Below, one piece after another: positions 25,985-34,782 of a DNA stretch of 62,980 bases. The translations under genes were made by a program, and so were the position numbers. Origin of the DNA: a bacterium (GTDB taxonomy: Bacteria; UBP15; UBA6099); contig JAKQPS010000025.1 of NCBI GenBank assembly GCA_029564595.1, positions 1 through 62,980 of the forward strand, given 5' to 3'. The stretch's first letter is position 1. Each line of letters starts with the position of its first letter. The notes beneath the pieces are model-generated. The model made no database searches. It saw nothing but the letters and a program-made list of their open reading frames with translations, and had not been told where the DNA came from.

Positions 25985-26098
25985 ATGAATTTTTCGCTGT
26001 ATGTCATTCTCGAGTTCGGGTTGCTGGCGCTTGTGGGGGCGGCGGTCTGGGCGGCGCTGCGGGAAACGACCGGCGATGAATCGGACGGTCCCTTCTGA
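25985..26098 (+). CDS. 37-residue single-pass membrane peptide
   Basis: A small frame (MNFSLYVILEFGLL...) with one predicted transmembrane segment (residues about 3-25) and a charged tail RETTGDESDGPF. GGGACGG precedes the ATG. The stop TGA is immediately followed by the ATG of the phosphohexomutase-like gene at 26099, an arrangement that suggests translational coupling. The codon pattern matches its GC-rich neighbours. No function is known; chance cannot be excluded at this size. Confidence 0.5.
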   Translation: MNFSLYVILEFGLLALVGAAVWAALRETTGDESDGPF

Positions 26099-27460
26099 AT
26101 GAATCCTCTTAAAATCGGAATAACCGGAGTAAGAGGCGTGGTCGGGGAAACCTTCACGCCTCATCTTGTCGCGCAGTTTGCCGAAGCGTTCGCCACGTGC
26201 GTCGGCCGGGGAAAAGTTTATATCTGCGACGACGCGCGGCGATCAGGCTCGATGGCTCGCGGGGCGGCGATATCCGGGCTTCTTGCCGCCGGTTGCAAAA
26301 CATACGACTTGGGCGTATGCCCCATACCTTCCATGCAAAGGACTATCGCGGCTTCCGGCGCGGTCGGCGGAATAGCCGTTTCAGCCGGCCATAACTCGGA
26401 GGACTGGAACGCTCTGAAGTTCATCCGCGCCGACGGGTTCTACTTCAACGCGCGGGAGGCGGACGAACTGCTGGACGTGTACCACGCCGGGGAGTTCGAA
26501 AGAGCGGGATGGGACAAGATAGTTCCTCTTGAAAAGACAGGCTCTAGCGGGGCCGTATCTGAACATATCGCGGCGATAGTCGGCATGACGGATGTCCGGC
26601 GCATAAAAAAAGCCGGATTGAAAGTGGCCGTCGACACCTGCAACGGGGCATGCTCGGAGGCGGCGTCAGAACTGCTTGACGCTCTCGGTTGCAAAACGGT
26701 CGCGATAAACGCGGAGCCGGGAGAGCCTTTCCCGCACGACCCCGAACCCAACGCGGCCAATATGCGGCAGACACGGTCGATCGTTAGGGCGGTTGGCTGC
26801 GACGCGGGCTTCATGCTCGACACCGCCGGAGAAAGACTCGGCATTGTTACGGATGATGGAACCATCCTTCCGGAAGACTACACGCTCGCTTTATGCGTTT
26901 CGATATGGCTTTCAAGCAATCCCGGCGGGTTGGTCGTCACTAATCTGTCAACCACCGGAGCGATAGACGCAGTGGCTAAAAAGCACAAAGCGTCGGTGAT
27001 GAGAACCCGCATCGGGCAGGCGTACGTCGCGGAGGCGGCAGCCAAACACAAGGCGGCCATAGCGGGCGAAGGCAGCGGCGGGGTCATATTCCCCCGGCTC
27101 CATTACGCTTGCGACGGCATGGCGGCGATGGCTTTCATACTGGATTTCATCGCAAGGACAGGCTCGACGGTATCGGCGGCCGCGGCTGCGATTCCGAAGT
27201 TCGTGACTCTGAAAAAAAACGCGCAACTGGATTTTTCGGTGATTCACCGAGCGATTCACCACGCAAGAACAGAAGCTAAAACAAGATATTCAAACGCGAA
27301 CGTTGACCTGTCGGACGGAGTGAAGCTTGGCTGGGCGAACTCATGGCTGCACATCAGGCCGTCCAACACCGAGCCGATAATCCGGGTCATGGCCGAAGCG
27401 AGGTCGGAAAAGCGGGCGCGGGAGCTTATTGCCATCGGAGAGGAGCTTATCGGGGGATGA
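26099..27460 (+). CDS. Degenerate phosphohexomutase (probable pseudoenzyme)
   Basis: A 453-residue alpha-D-phosphohexomutase homologue (GlmM, PMM/PGM family) keeping all four domains: KIGITGVRGVVGE at the start, GEGSGGVIFP sugar loop and the C-terminal phosphate loop RPSNTEPIIRV. The catalytic parts are lost. The phosphoserine loop, normally TASHNP, reads SAGHNS with Gly97 in place of the serine. The metal loop, normally DxDxDR, reads DTAGER (241-246), leaving one of three aspartates. The reading frame is intact and selection seems maintained. It overlaps an intact paralogue by four bases, so a regulatory or structural role beside that enzyme is the likely explanation. Confidence 0.85.
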   Translation: MNPLKIGITGVRGVVGETFTPHLVAQFAEAFATCVGRGKVYICDDARRSGSMARGAAISGLLAAGCKTYDLGVCPIPSMQRTIAASGAVGGIAVSAGHNSEDWNALKFIRADGFYFNAREADELLDVYHAGEFERAGWDKIVPLEKTGSSGAVSEHIAAIVGMTDVRRIKKAGLKVAVDTCNGACSEAASELLDALGCKTVAINAEPGEPFPHDPEPNAANMRQTRSIVRAVGCDAGFMLDTAGERLGIVTDDGTILPEDYTLALCVSIWLSSNPGGLVVTNLSTTGAIDAVAKKHKASVMRTRIGQAYVAEAAAKHKAAIAGEGSGGVIFPRLHYACDGMAAMAFILDFIARTGSTVSAAAAAIPKFVTLKKNAQLDFSVIHRAIHHARTEAKTRYSNANVDLSDGVKLGWANSWLHIRPSNTEPIIRVMAEARSEKRARELIAIGEELIGG

Positions 27461-28827
27461 AGGGCGTGCGCTCTCTTAAGATAAGCATTTCCGGCGTGCG
27501 GGGCGTCGTCGGCGAGTCTTTGACTCCGGGACTGCTCGTGCGTTTCGCGGAAAGTTTCGGCACATACGTCGGCGGCGGCAAGGTGGTCGTAGGGCGCGAC
27601 ACCCGCACGAGCGGCGAAATGGCGCAGCACGCCGCGCTGGCCGGCCTCACATCCGCGGGCTGCCAAGCCGTTCTGGTAGACATAAGCCCTGTCCCGACCA
27701 TACAGCTTGCCGTTCGTCAACTCCGAGCCGCCGGAGGCATTGCCATTACCGCAAGCCACAATCCCGCCGAATGGAACGCTTTCAAATTCATCCGGGAAGA
27801 CGGTTGTTTCCTGAATTCATTTCAGGCGCGCGAACTGCTCGACATCTACCATCAGGGAGACTACGCGAAAGCGCGCAGCGACGCGATGAAAGAGCCGAAA
27901 ACGCACAGGCGCGCCGTTGAAAAACATATAGACGCGATTATGAACAGTTTCGGGCCTCTGCCCGTTTCGCGCCGCCGGCCGGTCAAAGTCGTGGTGGACT
28001 GCGTCAACGGCGCAGGCTCCGTTATGTCTCCTTTCCTGCTCAAGAAACTCGGTTGCGATGTCGTGGCGATTAACGCGACGCCTGACGGGATATTCCCGCG
28101 CCCGCCCGAGCCTTTGCCTGAAAATCTCGCGATGCTTTCGGATGCCGTGCTTAAACACAAAGCCGACATAGGATTCGCTCAGGACGCGGACGCGGACAGG
28201 CTGGCCATCGTATCCGAACTGGGCGCGCCTATCGGCGAAGATTACACTCTCGGCGTGGCGGTCGACCACATACTGTCAAAAACGGCGGGGACGGTTGTGA
28301 CGACGCTTGCCACTTCAAGCGCCGTTGACGATATCGCTATCGCGCGCGGATGCAGGGTCGTCAAAAGCATGATCGGGGAGATAAACGTCACCGAGACCAT
28401 GAAATCCGAGAACGCCGTCATCGGCGGCGAGGGCAACGGCGGAGTGATATACCCCGAAGTGAATTTCGCGCGAGACAGCTTTGTCGGGATGGCTATAGCG
28501 CTTCATTATTTTGCTGGGAAAAAGGGGCCTGTCTCCGAAGTTGTGGCCGCCCTGCCCCGCTATCACATGGCGAAAACGGCGACGCCATGCCCTGCGGGCA
28601 AAGCCCTCGAAGTCCTTGAGTTGCTCATCGAAAAAAACAAAAACCGAAAGATTGATTTAACCGAAGGCATCAAAATCAGCGACGGAAAAAAATGGACGCT
28701 CGTGCGGCCCTCTAACACCGAGCCGATTATGAGGATTATTTCCGAAGCTCCCACGGCGGACGAAGCGCGCCGCCTGAACGAAAAACTCGTCTCCCAAGTC
28801 AACAATTTTATAAACGGCAACGACTGA
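27457..28827 (+). CDS. Phosphoglucosamine/phosphomannomutase (GlmM-like)
   Basis: A 456-residue active member of the phosphohexomutase family. The phosphoserine loop ITASHNPAEWN (Ser100), metal loop QDADADRLA, sugar loop GEGNGGVIYPE and phosphate loop RPSNTEPIMRI are all intact. It interconverts sugar 1- and 6-phosphates, feeding cell-wall or LPS nucleotide sugars; glucosamine, mannose and glucose phosphates are all possible substrates. The ATG at 27457 overlaps the stop of the degenerate copy (ATGA), and the N-terminal ISISGVRGVVGES matches that copy closely, indicating tandem duplication. Confidence 0.9.
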   Translation: MKGVRSLKISISGVRGVVGESLTPGLLVRFAESFGTYVGGGKVVVGRDTRTSGEMAQHAALAGLTSAGCQAVLVDISPVPTIQLAVRQLRAAGGIAITASHNPAEWNAFKFIREDGCFLNSFQARELLDIYHQGDYAKARSDAMKEPKTHRRAVEKHIDAIMNSFGPLPVSRRRPVKVVVDCVNGAGSVMSPFLLKKLGCDVVAINATPDGIFPRPPEPLPENLAMLSDAVLKHKADIGFAQDADADRLAIVSELGAPIGEDYTLGVAVDHILSKTAGTVVTTLATSSAVDDIAIARGCRVVKSMIGEINVTETMKSENAVIGGEGNGGVIYPEVNFARDSFVGMAIALHYFAGKKGPVSEVVAALPRYHMAKTATPCPAGKALEVLELLIEKNKNRKIDLTEGIKISDGKKWTLVRPSNTEPIMRIISEAPTADEARRLNEKLVSQVNNFINGND

Positions 28828-28861
28828 CGCGCCTGTTGCCGTAGCGCGCGACGATATTTTA

Positions 28862-29086
28862 CCCGAATCCTTCATTAGGATTCGGTAGCGATTGTTCAGG
28901 GCGGATGAAATGCGAGGCGCAAAGCGCATTTTTGCAGTAGGGGCGGGGTTGCCCCGCCCCAAATTGTCGTAGTTATAGGGCGCGGAAACCGCGCCCCTAC
29001 AGAACAAAAAATGCTGGGGCAACGAAGCAGTTTGCCGCTATGAAAATCTCCACTGTACGTCGGCTCTATCGACGAATCCGAGATTA
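28862..29086 (+). repeat. Interspersed repeat family, copy A
   Basis: About 225 bases from CCCGAATCCTTCATTAGGA to CGACGAATCCGAGATTAA. The same element lies inverted at 37680-37895 and, without the central 64-base cassette, twice at 52898-53268. The shared outer parts include GCGATTGTTCAGxGCGGATG, the segment around GCGAGGCGCAA, and GCAACGAAGCAG..CGCCGCTATG. It contains no gene and has short inverted motifs (GAATCC/GGATTC) at each end. Confidence 0.85.
28937..29000. repeat. 64-base GC-rich cassette inside repeat A
   Basis: Bounded by GTAGGGGCG and CGCCCCTAC (inverted), with two internal hairpins GGGGCGGGG-tt-GCCCCGCCCC and GGGCGCGG-aaa-CCGCGCCC. An equal-length copy is at 37757-37820. In the repeat copy at 52898 the same position holds unrelated sequence, so the cassette is a separate nested element. 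Confidence 0.8.
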
Positions 29087-29253
29087 AGTTGAATCTCCTA
29101 CCTTGTATATGATTTTATTTGTGGCACATACAGGCTTTTGATTAGATAATTAGTCAAACATCTGTGCGCCATGCAAAGAAAAAAACATTGCGCACATCAC
29201 AAAAATGCCTTCATTCCTTATTTCTCCACAGCTTTTGTTCCATTTTCTCCGTG

Positions 29254-29411
29254 CCGTCATTCCTTTTTCTTCTTTTTGCCGTCATTCCTTTTTCTTCCTT
29301 GCCGTCATTCCTTTTTCTTCCTTGCCGTCATTCCTTTTTCTTCCTTGCCGTCATTCCTTTTTCTTCCTTGCCGTCATTCCCGCGAAAGCGGGAACCCATT
29401 TTCAACAACCC
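29254..29411. repeat. 23-base minisatellite ending in a dRS3-like hairpin
   Basis: One 25-base unit (29254-29278) and four perfect 23-base units CCGTCATTCCTTTTTCTTCC-TTG (29279-29370) are followed at 29371-29411 by the hairpin repeat with GTCATTCCCGCGAAAGCGGG and ACCCATTTTCAACAAC. It is the inverted, expanded counterpart of the array at 18995-19080. ORFs across it are low-complexity artefacts. Confidence 0.9.
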
Positions 29412-29510
29412 TCCCGCGTTAACATCTTTTAACTTCATAGCCTTCATTCCTTTTTCTTTTTGCCGTCATTCAATATTCTTCTTCACCCTCATTCCTTTTT
29501 CTTCTTTTTG

Positions 29511-29552
29511 CCGTCATTCCCGCGAAAGCGGGAACCCATTTTCAACAACCCT
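29511..29552. repeat. Second dRS3-like hairpin copy
   Basis: Identical hairpin unit (CCGTCATTCCCGCGAAAGCG onwards, ending TTTTCAACAACCC) about 140 bases after the first, separated by degenerate CATTCCTTTTTC units. Confidence 0.9.
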
Positions 29553-30047
29553 TCCGCTCAGAATCATCGACTCTAACTCGCGCACATACGTAACGGCGCG
29601 CTTTCTCGTTCTTGCCGCATGTTTCTTGTGACTCATCCTTTCTTCGTTTCAGCCGACGTTGTTGGAAAATGCGCGATAAAAAAGCTGCTTTTTCATTGTC
29701 TGTTTCTATTAGAAGCTGTCAAAATAGTCGCCACATTATTGAATTATCATTAAAAAGAAGCTATATACATATCCCAATGGAGATGTTAAAAATTGAAAAA
29801 TTGAACAGAATGTGGATAGGGAAACGTTCCCGCAAGAGCATCCTAGAATGCGCATTTCATGGCAACAGCAGCGGGATAACAAAGCGGTTCAATCGGGTTT
29901 TCCCTCGAATTACCAGCGAATACAATAGTTTCGCAGGCTCCACAGGAATATAGCGTCTGTAGTTCTTCCGGAAGCGGCAGCGTACGGAATAACAATCCGG
30001 CGCGAGTTTACGCGCGATGTATATGCGATGAAAACGATGTTGATGCC
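29553..30047. other. Intergenic region before prfC
   Basis: No supportable gene or RNA was found. A 113-codon open frame at 29612-29953 (+) has basic, low-quality composition and no ribosome-binding site. Confidence 0.4.
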
Positions 30048-31658
30048 ATGAGTATACAAACAACAGATCACGCAATAAAGACTCACAAATCGGAAGTGAA
30101 CATCCGGCGCACGTTCGGCATCATCAGCCACCCGGACGCCGGGAAGACCACCCTGACTGAAAAGTTGCTGCTGTTCGGCGGCGCCATTCAAATTGCGGGA
30201 TCGGTCAAAGCGCGCAAAGCGACCCGCCATGCCACCAGCGACTGGATGCCTTTCGAGAAAGAGTCCGGGATTTCAGTAACCAGTTCCGTGATGTCGTTTA
30301 GCTATAAAGATTATAGAATCAATCTTCTCGACACGCCCGGACACAGGGATTTTTCCGAGGACACATACCGTGTGCTTACCGCCGCAGACAGCGCCATCAT
30401 GGTGATCGACAGCGTCAAGGGCGTGGAGACCCAGACACGGAAGCTGATGGAAGTCTGTCGGATGAGAAACACGCCGATCCTGACTTTTATCAACAAGCTG
30501 GATCGGGAGGGCATGGCTCCTCTCGACCTGCTGAATGATATTGAAAGGACCCTGAAGATTGAATGCGCGCCGCTTACATGGCCCATCGGCATGGGCAAAA
30601 GCTTTAAAGGCGCTTACAACCTCTACCGCAAGGAACTTACCTTGTTTACCCCCGGCAAGGAGCGCCTGACCGATGACGCCATAACCATAAGAGATATCGA
30701 TGACCCTCTTCTGGATGAAATTATCGGAAGCCAAGCCGTAGAACTGCGAGAGGATTTGGCTCTGCTGGAAGGCGCGGCGGCTCCATTCGACATTCAGGGT
30801 TTTCTCAAAGGCGAGCAGACGCCTGTTTTTTTCGGCAGCGCCATCAACAATTTCGGCGTGCAGGAACTGCTAGACACATTTGTGGAAATCGCTCCATCTC
30901 CACAGCCCAGACTTTCAGCCACCCGAATAGTTTTTCCGGACGAAGAAAGCTTTTCGGGGTTCGTTTTCAAGATACAGGCCAACATGGACCCCGCGCATCA
31001 TGATCGGATCGCTTTTCTGCGCGTCTGTTCGGGGCGCTTTCTTCGCGGCATGCGGATTCGCCACCATCGCATCGGCAAGGATATCCAAGTCTCCAATCCG
31101 ATAATCTTCATGGCTCAAGACCGCGCGTCTGTGGAAGAGGCTTGGCCGGGCGACATTATCGGCATCCACAACCACGGCATAATCCGGATCGGCGATACCT
31201 TCACGGAAAAGGAACCTCTTAATTTCGTCGGGATTCCGAATTTCGCGCCAGAGCATTTTCGCCGGGTGCGGCTGAAATCTCCACTCAAAAGGAAACAACT
31301 CCATAAAGGAGCGCTCCAGTTGGTGGAGGAAGGCGCGGTGCAGTTGTTTACTCCTTTGACGGGAAACGACCTGATCATGGGAGCTGTGGGCGTGCTGCAA
31401 TTCGAGGTTACCATGGCGCGGCTTAAATCAGAATACGATGTCGACGCCACGTATGAACACATGAATTATTCCGTTGCCCGCTGGATACTCTGCGATGATA
31501 AAAAAAAGCTGTCCGAATTCGAAAGGCGACACCATCCCAACATGGCGCGTGATTCGGAAGGCAATTTGGTCTATATGGACGAAAGCGAATGGACTATGAA
31601 TTACACAGAGCAGAAATGGCCGGAGATACAGTTTCTAAAAATTCGCGAACGTCAATAA
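30048..31658 (+). CDS. prfC: Peptide chain release factor 3
   Basis: A 536-residue translational GTPase that recycles RF1/RF2 from the ribosome. G1 is [19 protein letters not shown]2 lies in [13 protein letters not shown]3 is [11 protein letters not shown] and G4 is NKLDRE, all canonical for RF3. The RF3-specific [12 protein letters not shown] sequence distinguishes it from EF-G. Length equals that of typical RF3 (about 530). It stands alone between a repeat-rich spacer and a convergent dehydrogenase gene. Confidence 0.96.
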   Translation: MSIQTTDHAIKTHKSEVNIRRTFGIISHPDAGKTTLTEKLLLFGGAIQIAGSVKARKATRHATSDWMPFEKESGISVTSSVMSFSYKDYRINLLDTPGHRDFSEDTYRVLTAADSAIMVIDSVKGVETQTRKLMEVCRMRNTPILTFINKLDREGMAPLDLLNDIERTLKIECAPLTWPIGMGKSFKGAYNLYRKELTLFTPGKERLTDDAITIRDIDDPLLDEIIGSQAVELREDLALLEGAAAPFDIQGFLKGEQTPVFFGSAINNFGVQELLDTFVEIAPSPQPRLSATRIVFPDEESFSGFVFKIQANMDPAHHDRIAFLRVCSGRFLRGMRIRHHRIGKDIQVSNPIIFMAQDRASVEEAWPGDIIGIHNHGIIRIGDTFTEKEPLNFVGIPNFAPEHFRRVRLKSPLKRKQLHKGALQLVEEGAVQLFTPLTGNDLIMGAVGVLQFEVTMARLKSEYDVDATYEHMNYSVARWILCDDKKKLSEFERRHHPNMARDSEGNLVYMDESEWTMNYTEQKWPEIQFLKIRERQ

Positions 31659-31665
31659 TCAGTTT

Positions 31666-31688
31666 GGATATTTTTTAGCAAAAAATCC
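31666..31688. terminator. Possible bidirectional terminator between convergent genes
   Basis: GGAT-a-TTTTTT-agc-AAAAA-ATCC forms a hairpin of about nine pairs with a bulge, located between the prfC stop and the end of the opposing dehydrogenase gene. The A/T tracts could act as U-runs on both strands. The stem is AT-rich and therefore weak. Confidence 0.4.
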
Positions 31689-31714
31689 GATTCAGCTTTT
31701 GTCGAATGCTATTA

Positions 31715-32671
31715 TCAATCGAACTTGACGAGGAATTTAAGGGAGCCGGGTTTCTGCGCGGCCTCGAACGCTTCCGCAATCTGATTGAAAGGGAATATTC
31801 CGTCGATGAGAGGCGACGGGTTAATTTCTCCCGACGCAAGAGCTTCAAGCGCCGGATCGAAAGGCCCGCAGCGCGAGCCGACTATCGTTATTTCGTTTAC
31901 CACCCAGAGCGAAACGTCGATCGACGGTTTTTCATGGTATGTGCTTTTCAAGACAATCCGGCCTCGCGGTCTGACGAGCCTTGTCGCAAGTTCCAGCCCG
32001 GAGGGTTTTCCGGAACATTCCACCACTATGTCGTACTGCTCGTCTCCGATAGAGTCTTCGGTTATCGCTTCAACTTTAAATTTCTTGGAGGCGATAGCCA
32101 TGTTGCGCTCATGTTTGCCGATCAGAGTGAGGTTGAACGCCTTGTCGCGGAGGACGCGGGCGGCCAGAAGGCCGAGTTTGCCGTCGCCTATGACGCAAAC
32201 TAGAGCGTCAGGCGGAAACTCGACCTGTCCGACTATCTCGAAACAGGCGGCGAGCGGCTCGACGAAAACCGCCTTCTCGTCCGGCAGCGAATCCGGAACG
32301 ATTCTAAGGTTGCCCGCCGGGAGCGTCAGGTATTCGGCGAACGCTCCGTTGCGTTTCAATATGCCGAGAACGTCGCGTTGAAAACAATGCCGCTCCATCC
32401 CCGCATTGCACCAACAGCATTCCCCGCAGGCGCAATTTATCTCTCCGACGACTCTTTTGCCGATTTGCTTCTTATTGGGAGACGATTCTACGACGCCCAC
32501 AAATTCATGTCCCGGAACGCCGTTGAACTTCATGTAGCCTTTTAGAATCTCGACATCCGTGTTGCAGATGCCGGCAGTGGAGACCTTGATTAAAGCCTCT
32601 CCGGAACCGGGAACAGGAGCGGGAACGTCCCTTATCTCAAGTTCTCCGGCGTTGAAGCGTAGAGCCTTCAT
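31715..32671 (-). CDS. Zinc-dependent MDR alcohol dehydrogenase
   Basis: A 318-residue medium-chain dehydrogenase/reductase. Catalytic-zinc residues are in AGICNTDVE (Cys) and GHEFVGVV (His-Glu); the structural zinc loop is CACGECCWCNAGMERHC. The nucleotide-binding turn reads VIGDGKLGLLAARV. It is about 20 residues shorter than most relatives, and the Rossmann part is compact. It would oxidise an alcohol or polyol with NAD(P). It is transcribed just behind the DRE-TIM gene with a 38-base gap, probably in one operon. Confidence 0.88.
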   Translation of the reverse strand: MKALRFNAGELEIRDVPAPVPGSGEALIKVSTAGICNTDVEILKGYMKFNGVPGHEFVGVVESSPNKKQIGKRVVGEINCACGECCWCNAGMERHCFQRDVLGILKRNGAFAEYLTLPAGNLRIVPDSLPDEKAVFVEPLAACFEIVGQVEFPPDALVCVIGDGKLGLLAARVLRDKAFNLTLIGKHERNMAIASKKFKVEAITEDSIGDEQYDIVVECSGKPSGLELATRLVRPRGRIVLKSTYHEKPSIDVSLWVVNEITIVGSRCGPFDPALEALASGEINPSPLIDGIFPFNQIAEAFEAAQKPGSLKFLVKFD

Positions 32672-32709
32672 AATATTTCAACCGGCGTCCTCGAACCGAG
32701 GAGCGCGCA

Positions 32710-34533
32710 TTAGAAGTCAATCTTCATCTCGTCGCGTCCGGCCTTCATCAGGTCTTCATACTTGCAGTCGATTCTCAGGACGCCCATGACCGCTCCGTCT
32801 TTTACAATCGGCGCGGAAACGGTGACTCCGAGCAACTCGGTCAGCTTCGACTTGAATATGCTGGTGATGTGCATGTGTTCGTTTTCCAGAGGAATGATGA
32901 ACCACGCTCGCTTGGAGTAGTTCTTGTCCAGTTTCGCTTCGTCGTCCGGGGTAATCCTTCCGGAGCGTATGAAGATGTCCGTATTCTTGTTGCCGTCTTT
33001 GTCCGCGATGACCGCGAGTTGAGCGAACGGGTTCTCCTTGAAGAGAGCTTCGAGGATTTTTTCCTGTCTGGCCGCGTCCATGGAGATTATATCTTCGTGC
33101 GCGACAAGCTTCTGAATCGTGTCGCTCATCAGGCGGCGGGCCGCTTTCTGGATGTACTCGGTGTCGATGTCGAAATATTCCGGCAGGTGGCGCACCGACT
33201 GTTCGAGAAGTTCCTCGTGAGATATCGAAGTGATTCTTCCCTCCTCGTACTCCTTCTGAATCCATTCGTTGATTTTGATGATTCCGGGATGCCTTTTGTC
33301 AATTCGCGACCGAGGCTCCAGTTCCAGATAGCTGTTGAGCCAGTGCGCGATGCCGGCAGCGCCCGACTTGTCCGTTATAGCTATCCCGACCGGCCGGTTG
33401 AGAATGGACGCGGTGTCGAATATGTTGTATATCTCCTCGTCCTTCTGAAGGCCGTCGAGATGTATCCCCGCTCGCGTTATGTTGAAATCCTCACCGACGA
33501 ACGGCTGGTGTTTGGGGATGTGATATCCGATTTCCGTTTCATAATACTCGGCAATTTCGGATATCACGGTCGTGTCTATCTCGTCTGTGTGTCCCTTAAG
33601 CTCGATGTATTCCATGATGGCCGCTTCGATGGGCGGGTTTCCTGTCCGCTCTCCGATTCCGAGAACGGAAGTATTCACAGCCGCGCATCCGTAGAGCCAT
33701 GCTGCCATCGCGTTCGCGTGCACGTGGCAGAAATCGTTGTGGCCGTGCCATTCCAGCATCCTGAAAGGCAACCCTACATCGTTCAAAAACGCGGACACAA
33801 GTTTGGGAACCGACCTCGGCAGCACAGCGTTCGGATAGCTCACCCCGAACCCCATCGTGTCGCACAACCTTATCTTCACGGGTATGCCGGATTTCCGGTA
33901 GCGTTTCACAAGCTCTATCGCGAATGGAACGCAGAAACCGTACACGTCGGCGCGGGTGACGTCCTCAAAATGGCATCTGGGCCTGATCCCAAGCTCTATA
34001 GCCGCGTCCACTATCGAAAGATAACTCTCCATAGCCTGTCGCCGGGTCATTCCCATCTTCAAAAATATGTGGTAGTCCGAGACCGATGTGAGTATTCCAG
34101 TCTCCCTCAACCCCATCGCCTTCACCAGCTTGAGGTCTTCTTTGTTAGCGCGTATCCAGCCTGTCACCTCGGGGAAGTCGTAGTTGAGTTCAAGGCATTT
34201 CTCGACGGATTCCTTGTCCTTTTTGCTGTACAGGAAAAATTCGCTCTGTCTCACAACGCCGTTGGGGCCGCCGAGCCTGTGCAGCATCTTGTATATATCG
34301 ACTATCTGCTTGACGGTATACGGAGGCCTCGCCTGCTGACCGTCCCTGAATGTGGTGTCCGTGATAAAAATATCGCTCGCAGGGTTAAGTTCCGGACTTT
34401 CTCCGTCAAATAGAAGTTTCGGAATTTCCGTGTACGGAAATTGTTCTCTATACAGGTTAGGCTCGTCAACGTCCTGAAGCGGAAAAAACTTCTTCTTCTC
34501 GAACAAGAGTCTGCCTGTTGTCGCTTCGCTCAT
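32710..34533 (-). CDS. DRE-TIM acyltransferase/lyase fused to a Cache-like domain
   Basis: A 607-residue protein. Residues about 50-330 form a DRE-TIM metallolyase barrel of the isopropylmalate/homocitrate/citramalate/Re-citrate synthase type: ITDTTFRDGQQA (the DRE-like motif, Arg and Asp present) and the metal-binding EWHGHNDF..H. A helical region follows to about 485. Residues about 487-600 (PFAQLAVIADKDGNK, SKRAWFIIP, TSIFKSKLTELLGVTVSAPI, GVLRIDCKYEDL) have the pattern of a single-Cache/PDC-type sensor domain, which is normally extracytoplasmic; here there is no signal peptide or membrane segment. It may be an allosteric domain replacing the usual LeuA regulatory domain. The exact substrate is unknown. 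Confidence 0.8.
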   Translation of the reverse strand: MSEATTGRLLFEKKKFFPLQDVDEPNLYREQFPYTEIPKLLFDGESPELNPASDIFITDTTFRDGQQARPPYTVKQIVDIYKMLHRLGGPNGVVRQSEFFLYSKKDKESVEKCLELNYDFPEVTGWIRANKEDLKLVKAMGLRETGILTSVSDYHIFLKMGMTRRQAMESYLSIVDAAIELGIRPRCHFEDVTRADVYGFCVPFAIELVKRYRKSGIPVKIRLCDTMGFGVSYPNAVLPRSVPKLVSAFLNDVGLPFRMLEWHGHNDFCHVHANAMAAWLYGCAAVNTSVLGIGERTGNPPIEAAIMEYIELKGHTDEIDTTVISEIAEYYETEIGYHIPKHQPFVGEDFNITRAGIHLDGLQKDEEIYNIFDTASILNRPVGIAITDKSGAAGIAHWLNSYLELEPRSRIDKRHPGIIKINEWIQKEYEEGRITSISHEELLEQSVRHLPEYFDIDTEYIQKAARRLMSDTIQKLVAHEDIISMDAARQEKILEALFKENPFAQLAVIADKDGNKNTDIFIRSGRITPDDEAKLDKNYSKRAWFIIPLENEHMHITSIFKSKLTELLGVTVSAPIVKDGAVMGVLRIDCKYEDLMKAGRDEMKIDF

Positions 34534-34578
34534 CTGTTTGTTCTCCCCTCCTCGCCGACATTTACAATTAAGTTAACA

Positions 34579-34606
34579 ATTATAGGAAAAAATCCGATGT
34601 TTACAA
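34579..34606 (-). promoter_or_regulatory. Promoter of the DRE-TIM gene
   Basis: On the minus strand TTGTAA (34606-34601) and TATAAT (34584-34579) are 16 bases apart, about 45 bases upstream of the ATG at 34533. A GGAGGGGAG ribosome-binding site lies between. Confidence 0.5.
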
Positions 34607-34703
34607 TAACACGGATTCTGCCGGGCGATTCCGGCGGCGCTTATGGCATTACGGCAAAATCCTCTTCGGCGACGCGGCGCAAGAGACTTGACCGATATGA
34701 GAT

Positions 34704-34732
34704 TTGAAAATCGAACTGAACGAGTACATAAT
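34704..34732 (+). promoter_or_regulatory. Promoter of the YkgJ-like gene
   Basis: TTGAAA (34704-34709) and CATAAT (34727-34732) are spaced by 17 bases, 50 bases before the ATG at 34783. Confidence 0.4.
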
Positions 34733-34782
34733 ATAGTCGATTCTTTGAAATAGTTGGATACGGCTGTCATAGGAGTGGCCTA

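Noticed and set aside
28937-29000. Rho-independent terminator
   Set aside because: The GC-rich hairpins lack a T-run and recur at a second locus in a defined repeat frame, so a repeat cassette is the better description.
29254-29370. Possible CRISPR array because of regular 23-base units
   Set aside because: Units are directly contiguous with no spacers, and no cas genes are present.
29164-29631. Long open frames rich in Phe, Ser and Pro
   Set aside because: They are translations of the tandem CCGTCATTCC repeats and change nothing when shifted; not genes.
34597-34707. Open frame of 36 codons starting MFTITRILPGDSGGAYG
   Set aside because: No ribosome-binding site, and it overlaps the minus-strand promoter region of the DRE-TIM gene; no recognisable features beyond length.
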